Assembly (NCBI GenBank): GCA_023461075.1
Contig: JAEWNY010000042.1
Location: 1 to 22,092, forward strand
Length of the DNA stretch: 22,092 nt
Source of the DNA: Pseudomonadota bacterium
GTDB lineage: Bacteria > Pseudomonadota > Gammaproteobacteria > Xanthomonadales > Xanthomonadaceae
Reading direction: 5' to 3'
Shown: one piece after another, positions 1 through 7,704 of the stretch
How positions within the stretch are numbered: position 1 is the stretch's first letter
Layout of the letters: every line of letters begins with the position of its first letter
The notes under the pieces: generated by a model
Database searches by the model: none
What the model was told of the DNA's origin: nothing
The model's input: the letters and a program-made list of their open reading frames with translations, nothing else
Made by a program: the position numbers and the translations under genes

Positions 1-1146
1 AAACCACAGTTCGCAGGGCACGGTGCGGGTGTAGAAGAAGTTGCCGCGAATGGCCACCATCACATCCACGTCGCCGGTTTCCACCAGGCGACGGCGCACG
101 GCGGCTTCATCGCGCCCGGCACTGGAAGCCTGCGAGGACATCACGAAGCCGGCCCGGCCACGTTCGGACAAGTAGCTGTGGAAGTAGCTGATCCACAGGT
201 AGTTGCCGTTGCTGATCTTGCCCCTGTTGTTCACGCCAGGCATACCGAAGTTCAGGCGCGGGTCGCGACGCACCTTTTCGGCATCCACTTCATCCACGTT
301 GAACGGCGGGTTGGCCATCACGTAGTCGGCCTTGCCCACCAGAGTGTGCGGGTCGGCGTAGTAGCTGATGGCCTCGGCGATGTTGCCCTGCAGGCCGTGT
401 ACAGCCAGGTTCATCTGTGCCAGCTTGATGGTGCTGGCGTTCTTCTCCATGCCGTAGAAGGTGAGCGCCTTGGTGGGGTCGCCATGGTTGCGTTCCACCA
501 GGTTGGCGCTTTGCACGAACATGCCACCGGAGCCGCAGGCCGGGTCCAGCACGGTGCCGCGCTCGGGCTCGATGATGTTGGCGATCATCTGCACGATGGA
601 GATTGGGGTGAAGAACTCGCCGCCGTCATGCGCGCCCTGGTCGGCGAACTGGGTGAGGAAGTACTCGTAGATGCGGCCGAAGATGTCGCCGTTGGCGCTC
701 TTCAGTTCCTCGGGGTTGAGCCTGCGCAGCAACTCGCCCAGGTCGTCGCTACCGATCTTGTGGTACTCGGTCTTGGGCAGGACGCCGCGCAGCGCGGTGT
801 AATCGGCCTCGATGCTCTCCATCGCGTTGATGATGGCGGCGGCGCGGTCGGCCGAATCGGGCAGGCTGACCAGGTGATCGAACTGGGCTTCGGGCTGCAG
901 GAAGATCGCGCCTTGCTGCCCGAAGTCTTCCTTGGTGAGTGCGCGGGTCTTGCCACCACGGCTGGGCAAGCCGGCCTCGATGCCTGGCTTCACCGCCAAG
1001 TAGCGGCTGTAGGCATGACGCAGGAAGATCAGGCCCATCACGGGCATGAAGTACTCGTTGCTGGCCAGGCCGGAGTTGGCGCGCAGCAGGTCGGCGGCGC
1101 TCCACAGGCGCTTTTCGATGGCTTCGATGTCTTGGAGTTGGCTCAT
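1..1146 (-). CDS. hsdM: Type I restriction-modification system, DNA methyltransferase subunit HsdM (3' end outside the window)
   Basis: This is the modification subunit of a type I restriction-modification system. With HsdS it methylates adenine in a split recognition site, and it forms the core to which HsdR binds. The first 382 residues are visible and the gene runs off the left edge. The start MSQLQDIEAIEKRLW is typical of the HsdM helical N-terminal domain. The SAM-binding motif I, DPACGSGG, lies at about residues 201-208, and the catalytic motif IV of N6-adenine methyltransferases, NPPF, at about residues 279-282. No strong ribosome-binding site precedes the ATG at 1146, but homology of the first residues supports it. 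The gene lies 92 bases downstream of a membrane-protein gene and an XRE regulator on the same strand, so co-transcription is plausible. hsdS and hsdR would be expected to the left. The visible part has no frameshift. Confidence 0.95.
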   Translation of the reverse strand, partial: MSQLQDIEAIEKRLWSAADLLRANSGLASNEYFMPVMGLIFLRHAYSRYLAVKPGIEAGLPSRGGKTRALTKEDFGQQGAIFLQPEAQFDHLVSLPDSADRAAAIINAMESIEADYTALRGVLPKTEYHKIGSDDLGELLRRLNPEELKSANGDIFGRIYEYFLTQFADQGAHDGGEFFTPISIVQMIANIIEPERGTVLDPACGSGGMFVQSANLVERNHGDPTKALTFYGMEKNASTIKLAQMNLAVHGLQGNIAEAISYYADPHTLVGKADYVMANPPFNVDEVDAEKVRRDPRLNFGMPGVNNRGKISNGNYLWISYFHSYLSERGRAGFVMSSQASSAGRDEAAVRRRLVETGDVDVMVAIRGNFFYTRTVPCELWF

Positions 1147-1238
1147 GGGGCCATTGTGGCAGCAGGCAACAACATCTGCGTCGGGTGGCGATTGGACGCT
1201 TGCTGGGCGCAGGCGACGTAGGAGAGTTGCTTGTTGAG

Positions 1239-1799
1239 CTACTCAGCCGCTTGTCTGGCTTTCATCGCGCGCAAGGCGATCTGTGTCGGTCGCACATAGA
1301 CCTCCAAGGCCCACCACCACAGGCTGACCATGATTGCTTGATAGGTGGCTACCACCAGCAATCCCTGCCACGTTGCCTCATCGCGCAAGGCCACCAGGAT
1401 GCCGAACAACATGAGCACGCAGACGCATCCGATCAAGACAGCGCCCCAGACCTGCTCAATGCGGGAACACGCCAACAAAGCCTGACCGTCACGAATTTGC
1501 AAGTTGCCCGTTTGCTTCAGCCTTCGAATTTCGAGATCGGTCAGGTCACCCTCATGTTTGATCCTGATCACTGCACGCCTGTCGGCCAAGCAAGCATCAA
1601 AGCCAAACCGACGCTTGAACTCATGCTCATCGAGTTCCGCCCGCTTATCGGGATCGTCGTCGAGATCATCCCAGTCCACAGGCGCCTCGCCGCTCATGAG
1701 GATGGCCAGCTGCTCCCGCAGCACCTCGCGCTGAGAGTCAGCCAGTCTGCGGCTTTTAGGGAACTGGGTGACGTTGCCTTCAGTGTCAGGCCGCTTCAT
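1239..1799 (-). CDS. Hypothetical protein with two C-terminal membrane helices
   Basis: I do not recognise the family. The 186-residue product has a charged, soluble N-terminal part of about 115 residues, with an acidic stretch (WDDLDDDPDKRAELDE) near residues 43-58. Two hydrophobic segments follow, at about 117-137 and 146-168; the second contains WWW. A short basic tail ends the protein. There is no signal peptide, so the soluble part is probably cytoplasmic and tethered to the inner membrane by a helical hairpin. The start codon overlaps the end of the upstream XRE regulator gene by 14 bases, which suggests translational coupling, and hsdM follows 92 bases downstream. A role linked to the regulator or the restriction system is only inferred from this position. 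Confidence 0.75.
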   Translation of the reverse strand: MKRPDTEGNVTQFPKSRRLADSQREVLREQLAILMSGEAPVDWDDLDDDPDKRAELDEHEFKRRFGFDACLADRRAVIRIKHEGDLTDLEIRRLKQTGNLQIRDGQALLACSRIEQVWGAVLIGCVCVLMLFGILVALRDEATWQGLLVVATYQAIMVSLWWWALEVYVRPTQIALRAMKARQAAE

Positions 1800-2241
1800 G
1801 GTGCTTCATCGCCTGCTCCAGCGCTTCCGTCGTGTCGGGAGCACTGAGCCCGGCTCCATGGATGGCCTTGGCATACAACAATGTGATGAGTTGCGCCTTA
1901 GGCCTTGGTCCGAGCGGCCTCTGTCGCTCCAGCAGGAACTTCTCGACGAGCTCATGCACCTCTTGAAGAACCACCGTATCGACGTAACGGATGTCCGGAC
2001 TAGGAAGGGGCTGCTCAGACGAGGTGAGGATCCACATCGGGTCGATCCGGTAAGTGTCCCATATCGCAAGGAGTACGGCGGGCGAGGCCTCACGATCTCC
2101 CCTTTCATAATTTGCGTATGCGCGCGGTGACATGCCGATAGACGACGCGAAATCAGCTTGGCTGAGGCCGACTTGCTTCCTCACAAGGGCTAGTCGTCGA
2201 CCGAGTTGCTGCCGATAATCCGGACTTGCGTATCTACTCAC
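1786..2241 (-). CDS. XRE-family helix-turn-helix transcriptional regulator
   Basis: The product of 151 residues has an N-terminal Cro/cI-type DNA-binding domain at about residues 12-66. The helix-turn-helix is visible as GLSQADFASSIGMSPRAYAN followed by YERGDREASPAVL, which fits the XRE fold well. The C-terminal half, about 80 residues, is helical and unassigned and could mediate dimerisation or ligand binding. The start is a GTG at 2241; the next methionine lies inside the HTH and would destroy the domain. No clear ribosome-binding site is visible, so a leaderless message is possible. It heads a likely operon with the membrane protein and hsdM, and it faces the Ner-like gene head to head. 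It probably controls this divergent region, by analogy with control proteins of restriction systems and phage repressors; that role is inferred. Confidence 0.88.
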   Translation of the reverse strand: MSRYASPDYRQQLGRRLALVRKQVGLSQADFASSIGMSPRAYANYERGDREASPAVLLAIWDTYRIDPMWILTSSEQPLPSPDIRYVDTVVLQEVHELVEKFLLERQRPLGPRPKAQLITLLYAKAIHGAGLSAPDTTEALEQAMKHHEAA

Positions 2242-2263
2242 TTTGGCATACCGTGCACCTCAC

Positions 2264-2533
2264 ATGCGACCCACACTACTGCACCTCCAGCCACAAAGGA
2301 AGCGCCACGAGCGACTGAAGGTTCGCCTGCGCTTGGCAGGAAGCTCGCTGGCGCAAATCGCCCGGGACTTGGGCGTGCAGCCGACCACCGTGACCTCGGT
2401 GTGCCTCGGCACCAGTCGTTCAAGGCGGATTGAGGAGCACATCGCGCGGACTCTGGCGACGACGCCCAGCAAGCTCTGGCCTGAGCGCTACGTTTCCCCG
2501 TACAAAGTTAAGGATGGAGGCGAGATGACGTAG
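2264..2533 (+). CDS. Ner/Nlp-family winged-helix-like DNA-binding protein
   Basis: The product is a small basic protein of 89 residues. The segment RLRLAGSSLAQIARDLGVQP, followed by an HTH turn and ending in ARTLATTPSKLWPERY, matches the layout of the phage Mu Ner and E. coli Nlp (SfsB) family. In that family, one helix-turn-helix is followed by a helix ending in a conserved P-x-x-(I/L)WP-(E/S)RY motif. Ner-type proteins repress or tune promoters of mobile elements. I chose the ATG at 2264; a TTG at 2243 in the same frame would add seven residues. Neither has a good ribosome-binding site. It is transcribed away from the XRE gene across at most 22 bases, so the two promoters must overlap each other or lie inside the coding starts. 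It sits upstream of the transposition operon in the same direction. Confidence 0.8.
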   Translation: MRPTLLHLQPQRKRHERLKVRLRLAGSSLAQIARDLGVQPTTVTSVCLGTSRSRRIEEHIARTLATTPSKLWPERYVSPYKVKDGGEMT

Positions 2534-2559
2534 GCCAACATCCCCACCTACGGACGCAA

Positions 2560-2590
2560 AAAGGGCCGACGTTCGCACCGTCAGCCCTTT
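2560..2590 (+). terminator. Hairpin after the Ner-like gene, possible weak terminator
   Basis: The arms AAAGGGC (2560-2566) and GCCCTTT (2584-2590) pair perfectly. After a C-A mismatch the pairing continues for four bases (GACG/CGTC). The flanks CGCAA and TTGCG (2555-2559 and 2595-2599) can also pair. The hairpin starts 26 bases after the Ner-like stop codon. It has no long T-run behind it, so it may be a weak terminator, or a structure connected with the end of the mobile element. Confidence 0.45.
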
Positions 2591-2713
2591 CGCCTTGCGT
2601 CGCGTTACCCGATTAAGGTTCCGCGGTCGTTAGCTACGACGCTGGCATCTTGCATGATTCTACGTTGCGTTGTCAACGGAGGCGGGTCGGGCTTTCTGCG
2701 AACAAGTCGGCGT

Positions 2714-2735
2714 CCATTCGTGTACTACCGAATGG
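2714..2735 (+). promoter_or_regulatory. 7-bp perfect inverted repeat overlapping a ribosome-binding site upstream of tnsAB
   Basis: The arms CCATTCG (2714-2720) and CGAATGG (2729-2735) are separated by eight bases. The right arm runs into GGAG (2734-2737), five bases ahead of the ATG at 2743. As RNA the hairpin would partly hide this ribosome-binding site; as DNA it could be an operator. Either could limit transposase expression. The structure is seen directly; its function is inferred. Confidence 0.4.
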
Positions 2736-2742
2736 AGAAGTC

Positions 2743-2865
2743 ATGAAGAACGCAACTACTGGTATTAGGCCGCCGCATCCAGCCGGCGACACAGGTGCTC
2801 GCCGCCGAATTGAACGTATCGGGCGACCCTCGCGACCCTTGGACATCGGGGGCCGTCATGTTTGA
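2743..2865 (+). CDS. Possible 40-residue leader peptide overlapping the tnsAB start
   Basis: This short frame starts with ATG, has a well-spaced GGAG, and ends with TGA eight bases inside the proposed start of tnsAB (ATG at 2858). The predicted peptide is basic and rich in arginine, proline and glycine, with no recognisable domain. The arrangement would fit translational coupling: ribosomes finishing the leader would restart at tnsAB, which has only a modest G-rich site of its own. It could equally be a chance frame. I have no homology to support it as a functional protein. Confidence 0.3.
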   Translation: MKNATTGIRPPHPAGDTGARRRIERIGRPSRPLDIGGRHV

Positions 2866-5365
2866 TGCAGTTCAGACTGATTGCGAACCTGCACCTACCC
2901 CGCTGGCCGAAGCAATATCACACCAAACCGGCTCAGAGATCGGCATCGGTCCTTCGATGCTTTTGAGCTGGAAGCGAGGTCTCTCTGAGGAGGCCAGGCG
3001 AGGCATCTATCGCGCATTGCAACTCTCGGACAACCAAGTCTCCGCAATTGAATACATCGTCGCAAATGCACCCCACCGACCGACAGGAAAGGGGGCCCTC
3101 GACAACCTGGTCACACTATTCTGTTCGAAAAAGAATGGCAACCAGGTCTATCTAGAGAGCCATACGGTAGAGCGGCTGTATGCATATCGCCTGGAGAGGG
3201 ACCCCGACGTACTCGGGTACGTCACCCAACCGAACATTCGCGTCGTTCGTAATACCGCAAGAGGTCGCCATAGAAGCCCCAAGACTTTTGACTTCCTCGT
3301 GTTTCGTAATGACCGAATTGATCTGGTGGAATGCAAGGCCTCGGACGGCTTTCGGAAGGCCGCAGAAAAGTCATCAGGTTGGGAGTTCAACGATGGTACG
3401 TGGTCAAACCAGGACTACGACAATGCCGCTGCGGCCCTCGGCATCCGGTTCCTAGCATTCGAGCAACCCCCGTTGTTCGGAAACGAGCTACGGAACGCCG
3501 AGTTCATCTACAGCCGCATCGATTCGAAACAGACCTATTCGGATGTGGCTATCGAAAAATCGGCACTTCGCGAACTCGACATAGGCGGCATTTCGCTGGC
3601 CGAATTGGCATCCCTCGTCCCTGGCTTCACTGTAAGCACTGCTGCGCAAATGCTGGCAAATCGGACGGCCTTTGCATTGGAAAGAACGGTATCCATCTCG
3701 GATACTGAGCATTTCTTGATGTTCCCAACAGAGATTCAACGCGACGTCGTCGAGGAAGCAATTTATTCAGGACAGAAGAGTGAATGTCGCGAACTAGATG
3801 TAACGAGTCCGCTGCTACATGCCAGCGAAGCGCAACTGGTGACCGCCAAGCGTCGTTGGCAAACACTCCAGGAAATCCAGCGGGGGACACGGGTCAACAC
3901 GGCCAAGATGCGAGCATTGGCGAAGCGGGTCAATGCCCTGATTGCCGACGGCACGAACCCATTCGAGGCATGCTTGCCCCACTACGACAAGTGCGGCAAT
4001 CGAGCACATCGCCTGGATCCGGTCCAACGACAAGGCATAGAGACCGTTGTCTCACGCTGGGAGAAGGGACAGTTCAACGACCGAGAGCAAGCGTTCTTCG
4101 AACTGGAGCGGCTCTGCAAGGCGGCTGGGCGTGAAGCGCCACACCTGTCGTCGCTGAACGCCGCCATTCGCAAGATGAATTCAGTGAGACGAACTCTCAT
4201 ACGACAAGGCGTCAGGCAATTCCAAAAAAATAAACCGAGGGCAGACGGCAGCAAAATCAGTCTGCGAGCAGTCGCCTATGGACACACCCTCATCATCGAT
4301 TCATCAAACTTTGACCAGAGAATCGCGAAGAACCTTTTGACGAATTTTCCGTCGGCAGTCCCAAGATTCTATATCGGCATTGACGATGCTACGGGTCAAC
4401 CCATGTGTCACGCGATCTACTTCGGGTCGGCGCGGACGGATGCGCTGGCGATGCTGCTCCGCGAACATGTCCGGCGTCATGGCTTCTTGCCTCGGATCAT
4501 TCAGCTGGATCGCGGTCCAGAAAACACGTCGAACTGGATCAAGGAGTTCGCCGCCCACCATTGCATTGAACTTCGTTGGCCCCCGACCGGTGGCAGCCGC
4601 TACAACGGTGCGGCTGAGAACGCGATCGGTAGGGTCAATTCCGCTGTTGCTCATAAGGGTCCGGGGAGCACGCTGCCCGACCAGTATGGACGCGCTTACG
4701 ACGGGCGGCTGAAGAGCCGACGCACCGCTCGAGAGTGCTTCGCGCAGATCGTGAACAAATTCGAAGAGCACGTCTACGGTTTCATACCACACACGCGCAA
4801 TTCAGCCGACGTATCGCCTGCTGACGTAGTAGAGGACTTGCAAGGCAAGGGAGCCTGCGACGGAATTGCTTGCTCTTTCGATGATTCTTTCCTGGTCTTG
4901 ACGTCTGTCGAAATTGACGTGCCCCGAACTCTGTTGGCCAATAAGGGTGTCCGCCTGACTGAGGGGGCCTATGCCGGAACTGCACTGGCGGAATGTCTGA
5001 AGACCAATGTCCGGGTGACGGCCGTCCGAAAGGACTGCGTGGACCCGACCACAATCTACGCGAGGGCCGGCGATAAGTGGTTCCGGGCTCATAGACGCGA
5101 CTTCCAGGCAATGCTGAGCCTGTCGCCTGCAGAGCGGCTTTTCGAACTCTTGAATGAGCCTAGAAGGCGTTCTGCAAGCGCGGCCTCTAATCTAGATCAG
5201 CGCAGAAAGAAGGATGAAAAGAATCAGAAAGAAATGGAGGAGTCGCTACCGGGTAAAGATCACCTAATGTCACCACCACGCCCGCAAGCGGGCGAGGCCA
5301 AACAAGAACGACACGTCGAGTACCACCGCGTGGATTGGAGTCAAATCCGTGCTCGAGTTAATTGA
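2858..5365 (+). CDS. tnsAB: Tn7-like TnsA-TnsB fusion transposase (endonuclease plus DD35E transposase)
   Basis: This is a single polypeptide of 835 residues that combines the two strand-cutting activities of Tn7-like elements. The N-terminal part matches TnsA, the restriction-endonuclease-like protein that nicks the 5' ends. Its catalytic set is visible as E105 (SHTVERLYAY, followed by DPDVLGYVTQP), D145 (KTFDFLV) and E158-C-K160. The C-terminal part matches TnsB, an rve-type transposase that joins the 3' ends, with D481 (LIIDSS), D551 (QLDRGPEN) and E587 (GAAENAIG). The last two are separated by 35 residues, as in DD35E enzymes. A lysine- and glutamate-rich tail near residues 785-820 could contact TnsC. 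Starts: the ATG at 2858 has a G-run before it; an in-frame GTG at 2795 would add 21 residues. Base composition is visibly less GC-rich than the genes right of 8 kb, which supports horizontal acquisition. An A7 run lies at 4224-4230. Confidence 0.93.
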   Translation: MFDAVQTDCEPAPTPLAEAISHQTGSEIGIGPSMLLSWKRGLSEEARRGIYRALQLSDNQVSAIEYIVANAPHRPTGKGALDNLVTLFCSKKNGNQVYLESHTVERLYAYRLERDPDVLGYVTQPNIRVVRNTARGRHRSPKTFDFLVFRNDRIDLVECKASDGFRKAAEKSSGWEFNDGTWSNQDYDNAAAALGIRFLAFEQPPLFGNELRNAEFIYSRIDSKQTYSDVAIEKSALRELDIGGISLAELASLVPGFTVSTAAQMLANRTAFALERTVSISDTEHFLMFPTEIQRDVVEEAIYSGQKSECRELDVTSPLLHASEAQLVTAKRRWQTLQEIQRGTRVNTAKMRALAKRVNALIADGTNPFEACLPHYDKCGNRAHRLDPVQRQGIETVVSRWEKGQFNDREQAFFELERLCKAAGREAPHLSSLNAAIRKMNSVRRTLIRQGVRQFQKNKPRADGSKISLRAVAYGHTLIIDSSNFDQRIAKNLLTNFPSAVPRFYIGIDDATGQPMCHAIYFGSARTDALAMLLREHVRRHGFLPRIIQLDRGPENTSNWIKEFAAHHCIELRWPPTGGSRYNGAAENAIGRVNSAVAHKGPGSTLPDQYGRAYDGRLKSRRTARECFAQIVNKFEEHVYGFIPHTRNSADVSPADVVEDLQGKGACDGIACSFDDSFLVLTSVEIDVPRTLLANKGVRLTEGAYAGTALAECLKTNVRVTAVRKDCVDPTTIYARAGDKWFRAHRRDFQAMLSLSPAERLFELLNEPRRRSASAASNLDQRRKKDEKNQKEMEESLPGKDHLMSPPRPQAGEAKQERHVEYHRVDWSQIRARVN

Positions 5366-5392
5366 ACGCGCATTGGCTGCGAGGCTCTCCCC

Positions 5393-6397
5393 ATGAAAGT
5401 TATTAGGCACAGGAATTACGTAGCTGCTGAGTCTTTGCTCTCGGACGCGCTGGCGAACCATAGGCCTGGTCGGCTTATCGCTGTGGGCGGCATTGCTGGG
5501 GCGGGGAAGACCACTCTCGTGAATGCCGGGATAAGGTCGGAGGTGGGTATGCCCCACCTTTGGGGCACAGGCAAGCTCGCAGTTACGCAAGTGATGGCAC
5601 TCCAGGATTTGAATTCTCGCTTTTCCTCCAAAGGTTTCGCGGCTCGAGCACATCGATCCTTGTTGCGTCCCCACCTCTGGCCGCTATTTCGTGACGCAGA
5701 GGACGCAATCCTGCCTGAGTACAGGGAGTCATTGCGTAAGGCCAAGAAGGCGTGGCCACTCACTTCCTATGGCACGTCGCTGACAGAGACCAACCATTGG
5801 GAGAACTTCGTCGACTGTGCGATTGATCGGGAACTCCGCTACTTCGTAGTGGAGCATGCCGCGTCGATCGCGGTCGTTCGAAAAGATGAAAGCGAATCCG
5901 ACCACATTCAGAACCTGATGAGTGTGTTGGAGGCGGTCGGGGCAATGGGCGTTTTGAAGGTCGTTCCATCCGGTGCCCGTCTATGGGAGGGGCGCCCTGA
6001 GATTCGCGACCGGATGGACATCATCTTCATCGAGCCATACGCCCTGGAAGTTCGGGAGGATCTGAATGAATTTGCCGCGATCGTAATGGAACTGGCCGCC
6101 GAGTTCGAGTTCGAGGACGCTTGGGTGTATCAGGACAAGATCCTTGACATCGGGTTTGCAACTGGCACCAGTATCCGAGCGATAAAAACTCTCTTCCGAT
6201 CTGCTGCAGCTTCCGCACGCAACGCAGGCCGGGAAAAGATTTCGACGCAAGACATTGCGCTGGCTATCCCAACCGCAGCACATGTGGAAAAGATTTGGGC
6301 GAGCGTGAAGCTATTGGATCAAGCCCGCGCCAGCGCCTCGAGCGATGAGCTGAGGAGATTGCATGCCAACTATCTCAATAACAAGTTGCAGCACTAG
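5393..6397 (+). CDS. tnsC: Tn7-like transposition regulator TnsC (AAA+ ATPase)
   Basis: TnsC polymerises on target DNA and links target choice (here by TniQ) to the transposase. The product has 334 residues, the size of the compact TniB/TnsC type and much shorter than TnsC of Tn7. Walker A is clear at residues 32-40 (GGIAGAGKT, K39). The segment aligned with Walker B, at residues 151-156, reads FVVEHA, so the usual aspartate is replaced by valine while the glutamate is kept. A sensor/arginine-finger-like region follows (VPSGARLWEGRPEIRDR, about 191-207). The gene begins 27 bases after tnsAB, with GAGG nearby, and ends 8 bases before tniQ, which indicates one operon. Confidence 0.88.
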   Translation: MKVIRHRNYVAAESLLSDALANHRPGRLIAVGGIAGAGKTTLVNAGIRSEVGMPHLWGTGKLAVTQVMALQDLNSRFSSKGFAARAHRSLLRPHLWPLFRDAEDAILPEYRESLRKAKKAWPLTSYGTSLTETNHWENFVDCAIDRELRYFVVEHAASIAVVRKDESESDHIQNLMSVLEAVGAMGVLKVVPSGARLWEGRPEIRDRMDIIFIEPYALEVREDLNEFAAIVMELAAEFEFEDAWVYQDKILDIGFATGTSIRAIKTLFRSAAASARNAGREKISTQDIALAIPTAAHVEKIWASVKLLDQARASASSDELRRLHANYLNNKLQH

Positions 6398-6405
6398 AGG
6401 TTAGC

Positions 6406-7704
6406 GTGGAGGAGCCTTCCCGTGTGGGGTTTACGCCATTGCCGCCCAGCAAGTTGCGGGCGCTTGGACCTGGTCTGCAGGAGTCGCTGCACTCCTACGC
6501 TTTGAGAATGGCCAATACCTGTGGGCTTGGCTTGACCGCGTTGCACGCTTTTTTGTTGAGAGACTCTGAGTCACCCCCAGCGGCGGTCAATTCGTTTACT
6601 CCAGGGAGCTGGATAGGCCCGATTGGGAACTTCAGGCGACTGTTGAAATCGCTTGAGAGGGACACGGGCGTAGAGGACTTGCGATCTGGGACATTCCACG
6701 TCGTCGCAGACGTAATGGGAAATGGAGGTATTCGGAATTGCCGACGAGGCGGGGAGCGCGTGTGGTGCCCGCGCTGTTTGCAGGAGTGGGATTCACTCCA
6801 AAGTTGCGAGCCGCTCCTATGGCAATTTCAGCTTCTGTCTACATGTCCGCTACATGACGTAGTGATGGAATCGCGCTGCCGGAACTGTAAGTCACCTCAG
6901 CCCTTTACGACCGCTTGGCGGAGTCGGCGAAAATGTGTCACTTGCGCTCAGCCACTCGGCTGGGTAGGTGACATGACAACTCGCGACCGGAAGTCTCGCT
7001 GGATCGACGGAATGCTTCTGGATTTTACGAGGTGGATTCACATTCAACAGGAACCTGTATCCAAAGATGCTTTTATCCAGGTGCTGCTAGACAGGAGCGG
7101 CAAAGGAGGTATCGACAAGGTCGTCGATGGCGTAAACTGCAGGAGATCGCGACATAGGCTTCATTCAGTGGGTCAGCGCCCATCCCTATCTACCCTCCTC
7201 AATCTGGCAGCATTGAAAGGGGTTTCAATTCAAGGGGTTTTAGGCGATGCACAGTCTTGGCTTCCCGACCACTTGTTCCAGTCCGAGTTCGAATTTCAGG
7301 ATTTTACTCCCCGATCTTATGAAAGGTCCAAATACTCCAGCACGCAGATCGGAGCCGTTCTTCGTCACGTCTTGGGGAGTTCTCTCCCTTTGCCACCAAC
7401 CGGCCTGATCTGGCACGCGTTGGAAATCGGGTCCATTAATGCGAAGACTGCTTGCCCAAAGCAATACGCTGCGTTGATAGAGCGTGCGAGAAGCGAGGAG
7501 CCGCTGCTGGCAAAGCCAAAAATGCGGGCAGGAGTCCAGATCATGGTTGCTGGTCTGAGCGAGCCGGGTCGCGCGCGGGGGAAGTCCTTGATGGGGAAGT
7601 TGATTGCGCTTGGTTACACCGAGGTACAGGCCAAGGCCTGTCTGGGCGCCGCAATGAATTTGCGCCAGGCGATGAAAATTGCGGCTAGGGGCCAGCAAGA
7701 TTAG
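6406..7704 (+). CDS. tniQ: TniQ/TnsD-family target-site selection protein
   Basis: TniQ-family proteins recruit TnsC to the insertion site, either by reading DNA directly (TnsD type) or with a partner. This product of 432 residues has the family's N-terminal layout: an 'ESLHSYALRMA' helix near residues 26-36, then CPRC (121-124), CPLH (147-150), CRNC (158-161) and CVTC (177-180), which form two zinc-binding pairs. The remaining 250 residues are less conserved and could be a sequence-specific DNA-binding part, as in TnsD. Translation starts at a GTG, 8 bases after tnsC. No Cas genes or CRISPR repeats are near, so RNA-guided targeting is not supported. The target is not known; the chromosomal neighbour on the right is an ax21 gene. 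Confidence 0.88.
   Translation: MEEPSRVGFTPLPPSKLRALGPGLQESLHSYALRMANTCGLGLTALHAFLLRDSESPPAAVNSFTPGSWIGPIGNFRRLLKSLERDTGVEDLRSGTFHVVADVMGNGGIRNCRRGGERVWCPRCLQEWDSLQSCEPLLWQFQLLSTCPLHDVVMESRCRNCKSPQPFTTAWRSRRKCVTCAQPLGWVGDMTTRDRKSRWIDGMLLDFTRWIHIQQEPVSKDAFIQVLLDRSGKGGIDKVVDGVNCRRSRHRLHSVGQRPSLSTLLNLAALKGVSIQGVLGDAQSWLPDHLFQSEFEFQDFTPRSYERSKYSSTQIGAVLRHVLGSSLPLPPTGLIWHALEIGSINAKTACPKQYAALIERARSEEPLLAKPKMRAGVQIMVAGLSEPGRARGKSLMGKLIALGYTEVQAKACLGAAMNLRQAMKIAARGQQD

Noticed and set aside
178..1221. Long + strand frame opposite hsdM
   Set aside because: It is antisense to a clear HsdM with motifs I and IV; its translation has no recognisable domain.
2238..2423. 61-codon minus-strand frame ending in a GTGA overlap with the XRE start
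   Set aside because: The overlap looks like coupling, but the frame is antisense to the Ner-like gene and its peptide has no recognisable features.
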